64,000 nucleotides of DNA from assembly GCA_963745175.1 (NCBI GenBank), contig CAVUWK010000008.1:124001-188000 (forward strand), read 5' to 3'. The notes beneath the pieces are model-generated. The model worked only from the letters and a program-made list of their open reading frames with translations, did no database searches and was not told the DNA's origin. Source of the stretch: Bog-473 sp963745175. Lineage in GTDB: Bacteria > Actinomycetota > Acidimicrobiia > Acidimicrobiales > RAAP-2. Below are positions 35,572 through 43,570 of the stretch, one piece after another. How positions within the stretch are numbered: position 1 is the first letter of the stretch; each line of letters opens with the position of its first letter. The position numbers and the translations under genes were made by a program.

Positions 35572-36807
35572 GTGACCGAGGCTTGGATCATCGACGCCTG
35601 CCGGACCCCGAGGGGAATCGGAAAGGTTGGCAAGGGCGCACTGGCGGCACTCCACCCGCAGGTGCTGGGCGCCACCGTGCTCAGGGCGCTCGCCGAGCGC
35701 AATGGGCTCGACACCGGTGACGTGGACGACATCGTCTGGGGCACGTCGATGCAGGTCGGCACGCAGGGCGGCGACCTCGGCCGCATGGCCGCTCTCGATG
35801 CCGGCTACGCCATCACCGCCAGCGGCGTCACCCTGGACCGCTTCTGCGGGTCCGGCATCTCCTCGGTCAACTTCGCCGCGGCGTCCGTCATGGCGGGCAT
35901 GGAGGACGTGGTCATTGCCGGCGGCACCGAGATGATGTCGTCCTACGCCGGCAATGTCTCGTCCCGCTCGCCGTTCCTCGATAGCGGCAACGACCACCTG
36001 CGGGCCATCCATCCCCAGACGAATCAGGGCGTCGCCGCCGACGCCATCGCCACGCTGGAGAAGATCGACCGCCGTGCCGTGGACGAGCTGGCGGCGGAGT
36101 CGCAGCGCCGCGCCGAAGTTGCCATCAAGGAGGGTCGCTTCGACAAGTCGACCGTGCCCGTCCATGGCCTCGACGGCACGATCCTCTTGGACCGGGAGGA
36201 GTATCCCCGCCCGGGCACGACGGTCGACTCGCTGGCCTTATTGCCCTCGTCCTTCGAGAAATTGGCCGATATCCCGCTCGACGAGAACGGGACGACCTAC
36301 CGCTCCCTCGTCCTGCAGAAGTTCCCCGGTCTCGAGATCACCCACGTGCACCACGCCGGCAACTCGTCGGGCGTCGTCGACGGCGCCGCCGCGCTGCTCA
36401 TGACGAGCCCCGAGTACGCCACCGCGCACGGGATGAAGCCCCGGGCCCGGATCGTGGCGACGGCCAACATCGGCGACGACCCGACGCTCATGCTGAATGC
36501 GCCCGTCCCCGCCGCCCGCAAGGTTCTCGCGAAGGCCGGCATGTCGTTGAGCGACATCGACCTGTTCGAGGTCAACGAGGCCTTCGCCGTCGTCCCGGAG
36601 AAGTTCATCCGCGACCTCGACATCGACCGCGAGCAGATCAACGTCAACGGCGGCGCCATCGCGCTGGGCCACCCCATCGGCGCGACGGGCTCGCTGCTGG
36701 TGGGGACTGCTTTGGACGAGCTGGAGCGCCGTGACCAGCAGGTCGCACTCATCACCATGTGCGCCGGTGGGGGCATGGCGCCCGCGGTGATCATCGAGCG
36801 GCTCTAG
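35572..36807 (+). CDS. Acetyl-CoA C-acyltransferase (FadA-type thiolase)
   Basis: A 411-residue thiolase with all catalytic parts: nucleophile Cys93 in DRFCGSGISS, NEAFAVVP near 337, His in ALGHPIGATGS near 367 and the second Cys in TMCAGGGM near 397. It splits 3-ketoacyl-CoA to acetyl-CoA plus a shortened acyl-CoA. DEDGAR-type signatures of steroid thiolases cannot be judged by eye, so chain or ring preference is open. It begins a plus-strand unit with the hydrolase at 36839. Confidence 0.92.
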   Translation: MTEAWIIDACRTPRGIGKVGKGALAALHPQVLGATVLRALAERNGLDTGDVDDIVWGTSMQVGTQGGDLGRMAALDAGYAITASGVTLDRFCGSGISSVNFAAASVMAGMEDVVIAGGTEMMSSYAGNVSSRSPFLDSGNDHLRAIHPQTNQGVAADAIATLEKIDRRAVDELAAESQRRAEVAIKEGRFDKSTVPVHGLDGTILLDREEYPRPGTTVDSLALLPSSFEKLADIPLDENGTTYRSLVLQKFPGLEITHVHHAGNSSGVVDGAAALLMTSPEYATAHGMKPRARIVATANIGDDPTLMLNAPVPAARKVLAKAGMSLSDIDLFEVNEAFAVVPEKFIRDLDIDREQINVNGGAIALGHPIGATGSLLVGTALDELERRDQQVALITMCAGGGMAPAVIIERL

Positions 36808-36838
36808 TACCGCATGCAACGTTGAGGTCATCGCCTCG

Positions 36839-37789
36839 ATGACGTCGTTACGTGACACGTTGGACTCGGACGCCTACAACGAGTTCGGGCTCCTCCACGA
36901 GAACGCGGCCGAATGGGACATCCCCTTCACCCGGCAGCCGGTCGTCGCCCGGCGTTCGTTCACCCTCCCCTCGGGGCATGCGCTGTCGTATCTGCAATGG
37001 GGTGAAGCGGAGCCCGAGCTCGTCTTCCTCCACGGCGGGGCCCAGAACGCGCACACGTGGGACACCGTCGTGCTGGCCCTTGGCCGTCCGGCGGTGGCGG
37101 TCGACCTGCCCGGGCACGGGCACTCGGACCGGCGGAACGACCGGGACTACGGACCCTGGGAGAACGCGCAGGCCGTCGCCGCACTCCTGGAAGCGGTGAC
37201 GCCCGCCGCCCGCTGCGTCATCGGCATGTCGCTCGGCGGTGCCACGACCATCCGCCTGGCCGCGCAACATCCGGACCTGTGCCGCCGCGCCGTCTTCGTC
37301 GACGTCACGCCCCAGATCAACGATCCGTCGCGCCAGCTCACTACGGCCGAGCGCGGCACCGTCTCATTGATCGCCGGCCCTCCGATCTACGACAGCTTCG
37401 ACGAGATGGCCGACGCCGCCGTCGCCCTGAGCCCATTCCGATCCGCGGCCGGGGTGCGACGAGGGGTGCGCCACAACGCGCGGCGGCTCGACGACGGTCG
37501 CTGGACCTGGCGCTACGACCTCTTCGGTCCTCCCCCGGGCGACCCGCCGGTGCAAGGTGCGGCGAACTGGGTCGACTTCACCTCGCTGTGGGACGACGTC
37601 AGCGCGATCACGGTCCCGGCCCTCTTCGTGCGCGGCGGCCTGTCCCCCTTCGTACGCGACGAGGACATTGCGGAGATGCAGCGGCGCCTGCCGTCGATGG
37701 AGGTGGTCGTGGTCGATGGAGCCGGTCACGCCGTCCAGAGCGACCGGCCCCTCGTGCTGGCCGACCACATCCGCACGTTCGCCCTGTGA
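36839..37789 (+). CDS. Alpha/beta hydrolase
   Basis: A 316-residue canonical alpha/beta hydrolase: oxyanion-hole LVFLHGGAQNAHTWD near residue 61, DLPGHGHSD near 87, nucleophile in VIGMSLGGATT near 122, acid region PALFVRGGLSP near 260 and catalytic His in VDGAGHAVQSD near 295. It resembles epoxide hydrolase/C-C hydrolase-type enzymes such as those cleaving meta-fission products, but the substrate is unknown. It lies 31 bp after the thiolase. Confidence 0.87.
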   Translation: MTSLRDTLDSDAYNEFGLLHENAAEWDIPFTRQPVVARRSFTLPSGHALSYLQWGEAEPELVFLHGGAQNAHTWDTVVLALGRPAVAVDLPGHGHSDRRNDRDYGPWENAQAVAALLEAVTPAARCVIGMSLGGATTIRLAAQHPDLCRRAVFVDVTPQINDPSRQLTTAERGTVSLIAGPPIYDSFDEMADAAVALSPFRSAAGVRRGVRHNARRLDDGRWTWRYDLFGPPPGDPPVQGAANWVDFTSLWDDVSAITVPALFVRGGLSPFVRDEDIAEMQRRLPSMEVVVVDGAGHAVQSDRPLVLADHIRTFAL

Positions 37790-37876
37790 CGAGATCGACA
37801 GCGGGGCGATCGGCGCCAGCTGCACTACCCACGCCCGCAGTTGAGGCGCCTGGGCGGCGCATGGTACGCATCGGCG

Positions 37877-38851
37877 GTGTTCATGATGCGATTCGCCATG
37901 CGATCCAGCACGCCTGATCCGGACGCCCGGGCGGCTCTGTACGCCACGACCATCGAGATGTGCGAGTGGGCTGAGAGCCGCGGTGGTGTCGCCGCCGTGC
38001 TCAGCCAGCACCACGCCGTCGAGGACGGGTATCTCCCTTCACCGATTCCGCTCGCTGCCGCCATCGCCGCCAGGACCCGGTCGATGCCCATCAACGTCGC
38101 CGCACTCCTGCTGGCCCTGTACGAACCGGTCAAGCTCGCCGAGGACATGGCGGTCGTCGATCTCATCAGTCGCGGCCGCGTCTCCTACATCGTCGGCATC
38201 GGTTACCGGGCCGAGGAGTTCGCACTGTTCGGGGTCGACCGCCGGCGGCGCGCAGCGCTGGTCGAGGAGCGCATCACCCTGCTGCGCCGGCTCTGGTCCG
38301 GAGAGGAGGTCGATCTCGACGGTCGACCCGTCAGTGTGACGCCCCTGCCCTACACGCCCGGTGGCCCGCCGCTGGCCTACGGCGGCGGCACGGAGGCGGC
38401 GGCGAGGAGAGCGGCCCGGCTGGGACTCCTCTTCATGGCCGAGACGCACGATGCCACGCTGGAGGAGGCCTACCGCTCCGAAGGAGGGGCGGCGGCACCC
38501 GGATGCTTCTTCCCACAGGCGGGTGTGCCGATCACCGTGTTCGTCGCCGACGACCCGGAACGGGCCTGGGCCGAGATCGGCGAGTACCTGTTCCGGGACT
38601 CCGCCAGCTATGCCGAATGGAACGCCCACCGCGAGGGAACGGCCTCCATCTCCCGCGCCGCAACCGTCGCGGCGATGGCCGCGGAGAAGGGCGCGTACCA
38701 GATCCTCACCCCGGCCGAGGCCCGGGATCTCGTCGGGAAGGGGATGCCCCTCGGCCTCCAGCCGCTCGTGGGCGGGCTCCCGCCGGACCTGGCCTGGCCG
38801 TATCTCGAGGCGGCCGCGGCGGCCGTGTCTCCATCGGCCGAGAACGACTAG
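37877..38851 (+). CDS. LLM class flavin/F420 oxidoreductase
   Basis: A 324-residue luciferase-like protein. Conserved pieces are VLSQHHAVEDGYLPSPIPLA near residue 37 and LISRGRVSYIVGIGYRAEEF near 95-114. The double His near residue 41 is as in luciferase-type monooxygenases. The start is uncertain: GTG 37877 or ATG 37883 begins the first strand, and there is no strong ribosome site. It follows the hydrolase by about 90 bp and meets the enoyl-CoA hydratase tail to tail with a 4-bp overlap. Confidence 0.8.
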   Translation: MFMMRFAMRSSTPDPDARAALYATTIEMCEWAESRGGVAAVLSQHHAVEDGYLPSPIPLAAAIAARTRSMPINVAALLLALYEPVKLAEDMAVVDLISRGRVSYIVGIGYRAEEFALFGVDRRRRAALVEERITLLRRLWSGEEVDLDGRPVSVTPLPYTPGGPPLAYGGGTEAAARRAARLGLLFMAETHDATLEEAYRSEGGAAAPGCFFPQAGVPITVFVADDPERAWAEIGEYLFRDSASYAEWNAHREGTASISRAATVAAMAAEKGAYQILTPAEARDLVGKGMPLGLQPLVGGLPPDLAWPYLEAAAAAVSPSAEND

Positions 38852-39624
38852 CGATACTCGGTCTCGCTCTTGTCCCGCGGAGCGGGCGGCGCCGGCGGGA
38901 AGTTGCCGATCTGCGTGTAGGACAGCCCGTTCTGAATGGCGGCCGTGCGCGTCATCTCCAGCGACTCCCAGATGGCCCGGATCGTCCCTTGGATCGCCTT
39001 GGGGTTGCGCCGGGCGATCGAGAGAGCGATCTCCCGGGCGCGGTCACGGAGGTGGTCCCGGGAAACCACCTCGGTCACCAGCCCGAGGCGCAGTGCAGTC
39101 TCGGCCGTGATGCGCTCCTCGTTACCCATGAGCGCCCAGCGCAGCACGTCGCCCAAGGGGACGCCCCGGTGGAGCATCCCTATGGGCTCGAGCGAACTGA
39201 CAATCCCCACGTTGGCGTGCGGGTCGAAGAACAAAGCGTCGTCGGCGCAGATGATGATGTCGGATTCGTTGAGGAAGTATTGCCCCCCGCCTGCACAGAA
39301 CCCGTGGACCGCCGCCACGACAGGCTTCCAGACCCGGTGGTGGATCTTGGGAGCCAGGAGCACGCCTGGGTCGAAGCTGTTCCAGACGTTGTCCTTCATG
39401 AACCAGCTGCTGTCGCCCTTGATGTCGAGCCCGGTGCAGAACGCGCGGTCACCATTGGCCTGGAGGACCGCGCAATGGATCTCGTCGGTGTCGCGGATGG
39501 TCTCCCAGGCCCACGTCATGTCGTCTGCCATGGCTTTGTTGAACGAGTTCAGGCTGTCGGGACGATTCAGCGTGATGGTGGCCACGTTGTCCATGACATC
39601 GAACAGGATGGCTTCGCGTTCCAT
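38848..39624 (-). CDS. Enoyl-CoA hydratase/isomerase family protein
   Basis: A 258-residue crotonase. Oxyanion-hole segments are GDRAFCTGLDIKGDSS near residue 62 and AAVHGFCAGGGQYFL near 110. The usual catalytic Glu pair is not obvious (SSLEPIGM near 148 may supply one), so isomerase or ring-modifying chemistry is possible as well as hydration. ATG 39624 follows AGGAGGAACC, which settles the start against the longer frame to 39675. Divergent from the HSD10-like SDR. Confidence 0.85.
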   Translation of the reverse strand: MEREAILFDVMDNVATITLNRPDSLNSFNKAMADDMTWAWETIRDTDEIHCAVLQANGDRAFCTGLDIKGDSSWFMKDNVWNSFDPGVLLAPKIHHRVWKPVVAAVHGFCAGGGQYFLNESDIIICADDALFFDPHANVGIVSSLEPIGMLHRGVPLGDVLRWALMGNEERITAETALRLGLVTEVVSRDHLRDRAREIALSIARRNPKAIQGTIRAIWESLEMTRTAAIQNGLSYTQIGNFPPAPPAPRDKSETEYR

Positions 39625-39663
39625 GGTTCCTCCTGGGCCCGAGCACCGCAATCGGTCTGGGGC

Positions 39664-39684
39664 AAAATGGTACACTCTTTTTTT
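39664..39684. promoter_or_regulatory. AT-rich element in a divergent promoter
   Basis: AAAATGGTACACTCTTTTTTT lies 40 bp before the crotonase start and 83 bp before the SDR start. It is two mismatches away from the element at 13220 over 18 positions, with ACAC replacing ATCC in the core. Confidence 0.5.
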
Positions 39685-39766
39685 CGGGTTGCGGCCGGGC
39701 CCGCGGGCCAGACAGCATCACACGACCGAGAAGCGGACAACGAAACAGACGAGAGAGGAACCCGCC

Positions 39767-40525
39767 GTGGAGATCAAGGGGAAGAAGGCCGTCATCGCCG
39801 GTGGCGCATCCGGCATGGCCAAGGCCACAGCCGAGCTGCTGCGGCAGAAGGGTGCCGACATCGCGATCCTCGATCTGCCGACCTCGGCCGGGGCCGAGGT
39901 GGCCAAGGAGCTCGATGGGACGTTCCACGAGGTGAACGTCCTCGATGACAATCAGGTCGAGACCGCCATGGCCGACGCCGTCGCCGCACTCGGGGGCCTC
40001 CACATCGCCGTCAACACCGCCGGAGGCGGCATCGGGAAGCGGACGCTGTCCAAGGATGGACCCCACCCGCTCGAGGACTTCCGCCGCACCGTCGAGCTGA
40101 ACCTCATCGGCACCTTCAACCTCAACCGCCTGCAGGCCTTCCACATGTCGACCAACGAGCCCGAGGACGGTGAGCGCGGCGTAATCATCGACACCGCGTC
40201 GATCGCCGCCTTCGAGGGGCAGATCGGCCAGGTCGCATACACGGCTGCAAAGGCCGGCATCGCCGGCATGGCGCTGACGATGGCACGCGACCTCGGCAGC
40301 CTGGGCATCCGGGTCGTGGCCATCGCGCCGAGCCTGTTCAGCACGGGCATCACCAAGGGCATCCCCGACGAGTTCGCCGAGACGCTGACCAAGGACGCCG
40401 CCTTCCCGAAGCGCATGGGTCGCCCCGAGGAGTACGGCAAGCTCGCCGTCGCCATTGTGGAGAACCCGATGCTCAACGGCTCCTGCATCCGGCTCGACGC
40501 CGGGCAACGCTTCGCCCCCAAGTAG
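39767..40525 (+). CDS. Short-chain dehydrogenase, HSD10/3-hydroxyacyl-CoA dehydrogenase-like
   Basis: A 252-residue SDR. The NAD-binding turn is AVIAGGASGMAKAT near residues 9-22, Asp37 after the second strand favours NAD over NADP, and the catalytic Ser and Y-x-x-x-K are in DTASIAAFEG and VAYTAAKAGIAG near 145-165. The C-terminal APSLFSTGITKGIP and NGSCIRLDAGQR are characteristic of type-2 3-hydroxyacyl-CoA dehydrogenase (HSD10). It oxidises 3-hydroxyacyl-CoA or a hydroxysteroid. GTG 39767 follows GAGAGGAA. The next gene starts 14 bp after it. Confidence 0.88.
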   Translation: MEIKGKKAVIAGGASGMAKATAELLRQKGADIAILDLPTSAGAEVAKELDGTFHEVNVLDDNQVETAMADAVAALGGLHIAVNTAGGGIGKRTLSKDGPHPLEDFRRTVELNLIGTFNLNRLQAFHMSTNEPEDGERGVIIDTASIAAFEGQIGQVAYTAAKAGIAGMALTMARDLGSLGIRVVAIAPSLFSTGITKGIPDEFAETLTKDAAFPKRMGRPEEYGKLAVAIVENPMLNGSCIRLDAGQRFAPK

Positions 40526-40538
40526 CCGGTCGTCCCCG

Positions 40539-41558
40539 GTGCGATCGATCGACCTGCAGGTCGACGTCACCGAAGCGGCGGGCCTGGGTGAGCCGGCGCA
40601 CGTCGCCCTGACGGTCACTGTCCCCGACGAGCTCGGTCCCGAGCCGATCGTGTGCTTCGCCAAACCCGGCGGCGGTTACGCGCGGGGCTATTACACCGTC
40701 GATCTGCCCGGGCCCGGGCCCGCGCACGGCGCGCAGGCGGATTGGCACGCGGCACGGGGGTGGGTCTTCGTCTCGGTCGACCATCTCGGCGTCGGCGACA
40801 GTTCGCTGCACGACCCTGAACGGCTCTCCTACACCCCCGTCGTGGCCGCGAGTCAGGCCGCCGAAGCCGACGTGCTGCAGAAGCTGGCGGCGGGCACCCT
40901 CATCGATGGGCTGGCCAAGGTGGAGCGTCCGCTGGCGATCGGCATCGGGCAGTCGATGGGGGGTTGCCTCACCGTGGTGCAACAGGGCCGGTACCACGGC
41001 TACGACGGCATCGGGGTGCTCGGCTACAGCGTGCTGCACACGCATCCGCCGACTGCGCCCGGGACGCCGCCGATTGTCATGCCATGGGTCCCGCGCGACG
41101 CGCTGCCGTCTGACGGCATTTTCACCAACGGACCTGCGCTGGCCGACGTCGACCCGGCCGCGGGTTCGGGCGCGGACGCCATGGCATGGGGATTCCACTA
41201 CGACGACGTCGACCCGGACGTCGTGCGGCGCGACCTCACGGACTTCCCGGCGCGCGGAGGCGACCTGCCACCGTGGGGATCGGCCACCGTTCCCTCGACG
41301 GTCGCCATGTGGTGCCTCACGCCCGGTGGGGCGCTGCCGGAGGCGGCGGCGCTGCGCTGTCCCGTCCTCGTGGGCCTGGGTGAGCGCGACGTGCTGGTCG
41401 ATCCGCGGGGTGAGGCGAGGGCCTACGAGTCGTCGCGAAGCGTGGACCTCTTCATCTGCCCGAGAATGGGACACATGCACAACTTCGCCGGGACGCGCGA
41501 GTTGTTCTGGCGGCGTCTCGAGACGTGGGCGCAGTGGGTACGGGCGGCACGGAAATGA
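40539..41558 (+). CDS. Alpha/beta hydrolase
   Basis: A 339-residue hydrolase: FAKPGGGYARGYY near residue 38, nucleophile in IGIGQSMGGCLTV near 138, acid in LVGLGERDVLVDPRGEA near 278 and His in CPRMGHMHNFAGT near 306. The GQSMGG elbow suits an esterase or acyl-transferase-like enzyme. GTG 40539 is 14 bp after the SDR; its ATGA overlap with the thioesterase makes a three-gene unit. Confidence 0.83.
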   Translation: MRSIDLQVDVTEAAGLGEPAHVALTVTVPDELGPEPIVCFAKPGGGYARGYYTVDLPGPGPAHGAQADWHAARGWVFVSVDHLGVGDSSLHDPERLSYTPVVAASQAAEADVLQKLAAGTLIDGLAKVERPLAIGIGQSMGGCLTVVQQGRYHGYDGIGVLGYSVLHTHPPTAPGTPPIVMPWVPRDALPSDGIFTNGPALADVDPAAGSGADAMAWGFHYDDVDPDVVRRDLTDFPARGGDLPPWGSATVPSTVAMWCLTPGGALPEAAALRCPVLVGLGERDVLVDPRGEARAYESSRSVDLFICPRMGHMHNFAGTRELFWRRLETWAQWVRAARK

Positions 41559-42466
41559 TGGACCTCGACCGCGCCGAAGACCTTCCCTCCCTGCTGACGC
41601 TCGAGCGGGTCGACCGTGACCTCTTCCGGGGTCGCAACGCCAACTACGGACCGCGGCAAAACCTCTACGGGGGGCAGGTGGCGGCGCAATGCCTCCTCGC
41701 CGCGGCAGCCACCGTTGAATCGGACCGGCTCCCACACTCGCTGCACGGCTACTTCCTGCGTCCGGGGCGGAGCAACCTGCCGGTCATCCTCGAGGTGGAT
41801 CGAGACCGGGACGGCCGCTCGTTCTCGGCCCGCCACGTCATTGCCGTGCAGGAAGGCGAGGTGATCTTCTCCATGATCACCTCGTTTCATGCCGAGAGCG
41901 AGGGCGGGGTCTTCGACGACGCGCCCCGGCGCGACGTGCCCCCGCCCGAGGACCTCGCCAAGGGCGGGTGGAACACGATGCTCGATGTACGCCCGGTCAC
42001 TCCGACCGACTTCCTCAAGGGCGTGTTCACCGACTGCCTGTGGGTACGTTCGGCCGCGTCGCTCGGTGACGACCCGCTGATGCACAGAGCAGCGCTGACC
42101 TATCTGTCGGATCTCGGTTCCGGCTTCGGTCAGCAGGACAAGGCGATCATCGGGCGCGGTGGCCCCTCGATCGACCATTCCATGTGGTTCCACGAGAACA
42201 TCAGGGGCGACGACTGGGTGCTCGTCGACCTCCGGCCAGTCAAGGCCCGCAGCGCGCGGGGTTCGTACCTCGGTTCATTGCGGGACCGCCACGGCGTGCT
42301 GGGTGCCACAATCCACCAGGAACAGCTGCTGCTACCCGGGTCGATGACAGAGGTCGTCGAGGAAGCGTTGCGCCGGGAGGCCGAACTGGCGGCGCGGGAG
42401 GGACGCACGCCGCGCGACTTCGAGGAGCTGCGGCGGGCTCAGGGAGAACACCCGGCGGGCCGCTGA
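41555..42466 (+). CDS. tesB: Acyl-CoA thioesterase II (TesB)
   Basis: A 303-residue double-hotdog thioesterase. GGQVAAQCLLAAAATV near residue 37 and SLHGYFLRPGRSNLPVI near 62 lie in the first hotdog; SIDHSMWFHE, then RGSYLGSLRDRHGVLGATIHQEQLL, in the second, where the Asp and Gln of the TesB active site are placed. It releases free acids from acyl-CoAs and may drain dead-end thioesters. ATG 41555 overlaps the hydrolase stop. Confidence 0.9.
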   Translation: MMDLDRAEDLPSLLTLERVDRDLFRGRNANYGPRQNLYGGQVAAQCLLAAAATVESDRLPHSLHGYFLRPGRSNLPVILEVDRDRDGRSFSARHVIAVQEGEVIFSMITSFHAESEGGVFDDAPRRDVPPPEDLAKGGWNTMLDVRPVTPTDFLKGVFTDCLWVRSAASLGDDPLMHRAALTYLSDLGSGFGQQDKAIIGRGGPSIDHSMWFHENIRGDDWVLVDLRPVKARSARGSYLGSLRDRHGVLGATIHQEQLLLPGSMTEVVEEALRREAELAAREGRTPRDFEELRRAQGEHPAGR

Positions 42467-42479
42467 GACAAACCGGCGC

Positions 42480-43511
42480 TCAGGCCACCCAATTGGCGAT
42501 CGTCTCGATATCTTTGAGCGCGTTCGGACCGACGGGCTGCACGTTCAGCACGGTGACCCCCGAATCCCGGTAGGCAGCGACACGGTCCTTGACGAAGCCG
42601 GCGTCGCCGATGAGCGACATGCCTTCAACCAACTCTCCGGGGACGAGGGCGGCCGCTCGCTTGCGGTCACCGCCGAGGTAGGCGTCCTGGATCTCCTCCG
42701 CCTCCTTCTCATAGCCGTACCGCCGCAGCACGTCGTTGTAGAAGTTCTTTCCTTTGGCGCCCATGCCCCCGAAGTAGAGGGCGAGCATCGGGCGGTCGCG
42801 CTCTCGCAGCCCGTCGACGTCGTCGCCGATGGCGAGCGACCCACCTGCCACGATCTCGAGCGGGGGCAGGTCGGCCGACCGCGCCGCCCGGCCCGCCTCG
42901 AGCGATGACCGCCACAGCTCGTGGGCCCGGTCCGGCCAGTAGTGCAGCGGCAGCCACCCCTCGGCGAGCTCAGCTGTCATCTCGACGTTCTTCGGACCGA
43001 GGGAGGCGACGAAGATGGGGATCCGCTCGCGTACGGGGTGGTCCATGATCTTGAGCGCCTTGCCGAGACCCGTGCCCTTCCCCTGCACCAGCGGCACCTG
43101 GTAGTTGGCGCCCTCGTGGACGAGGCGGTCGCGCCGCCACACCGAGCGGCAGATCTCGATGATCTCGCGGGTGCGGGCCAGCGGGGCGTCGTACGCGACC
43201 CCGTGAAAGCCTTCGATGACTTGCGGCCCGGAGGCGCCCAGCCCCAGGACGAAGCGGCCCTGCGACAGCTTGTCCAGGCCGACCGCCGTCATGGCCATGA
43301 GCGTCGGCGTGCGCGAGTAGAGCGGCAGGATGCTCGACCCGATCTGCGCCTTCTTCGTCACCGCGGCGAGGAACCCCATGGTGGAGACGGCGTCGGACGA
43401 ATAGGCCTCACCGGTCCAGAGATAGTCGACACCTACGTCCTCCAGCCGCTTGGCGTGCGCGGCGAACTTGTCAGGATCGTCCCGCATCCCTACCGTCGCG
43501 CCCAGCTTCAT
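42480..43511 (-). CDS. LLM class F420-dependent oxidoreductase (TIGR03559-like)
   Basis: A 343-residue TIM-barrel protein: MKLGATVGMRDDPDKFAAHA at the start, LWTGEAYSSDAVSTMGFLAA near residue 31, and SQGRFVLGLGASGPQVIEGFHG near 83-104, the F420 phosphate-binding turn typical of the TIGR03559 group. The substrate is unknown. Its start faces the acyl-CoA dehydrogenase at 43571 across a 60-bp divergent promoter holding the AT-rich element. Confidence 0.86.
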   Translation of the reverse strand: MKLGATVGMRDDPDKFAAHAKRLEDVGVDYLWTGEAYSSDAVSTMGFLAAVTKKAQIGSSILPLYSRTPTLMAMTAVGLDKLSQGRFVLGLGASGPQVIEGFHGVAYDAPLARTREIIEICRSVWRRDRLVHEGANYQVPLVQGKGTGLGKALKIMDHPVRERIPIFVASLGPKNVEMTAELAEGWLPLHYWPDRAHELWRSSLEAGRAARSADLPPLEIVAGGSLAIGDDVDGLRERDRPMLALYFGGMGAKGKNFYNDVLRRYGYEKEAEEIQDAYLGGDRKRAAALVPGELVEGMSLIGDAGFVKDRVAAYRDSGVTVLNVQPVGPNALKDIETIANWVA

Positions 43512-43549
43512 GGTCCGGCTCCCTTCGGGGCTGTCTGGCCCACTCCGAC

Positions 43550-43568
43550 AATAGAGGATACTATTTAG
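43550..43568. promoter_or_regulatory. AT-rich element in a very short divergent promoter
   Basis: AATAGAGGATACTATTTAG, 38 bp from the LLM start and only 2 bp before the ATG of the acyl-CoA dehydrogenase. The hexamer TACTAT ends 6 nt before that ATG, the spacing of a leaderless actinobacterial transcript. The reverse strand offers TATCCT toward the LLM gene. Confidence 0.6.
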
Positions 43569-43570
43569 AC

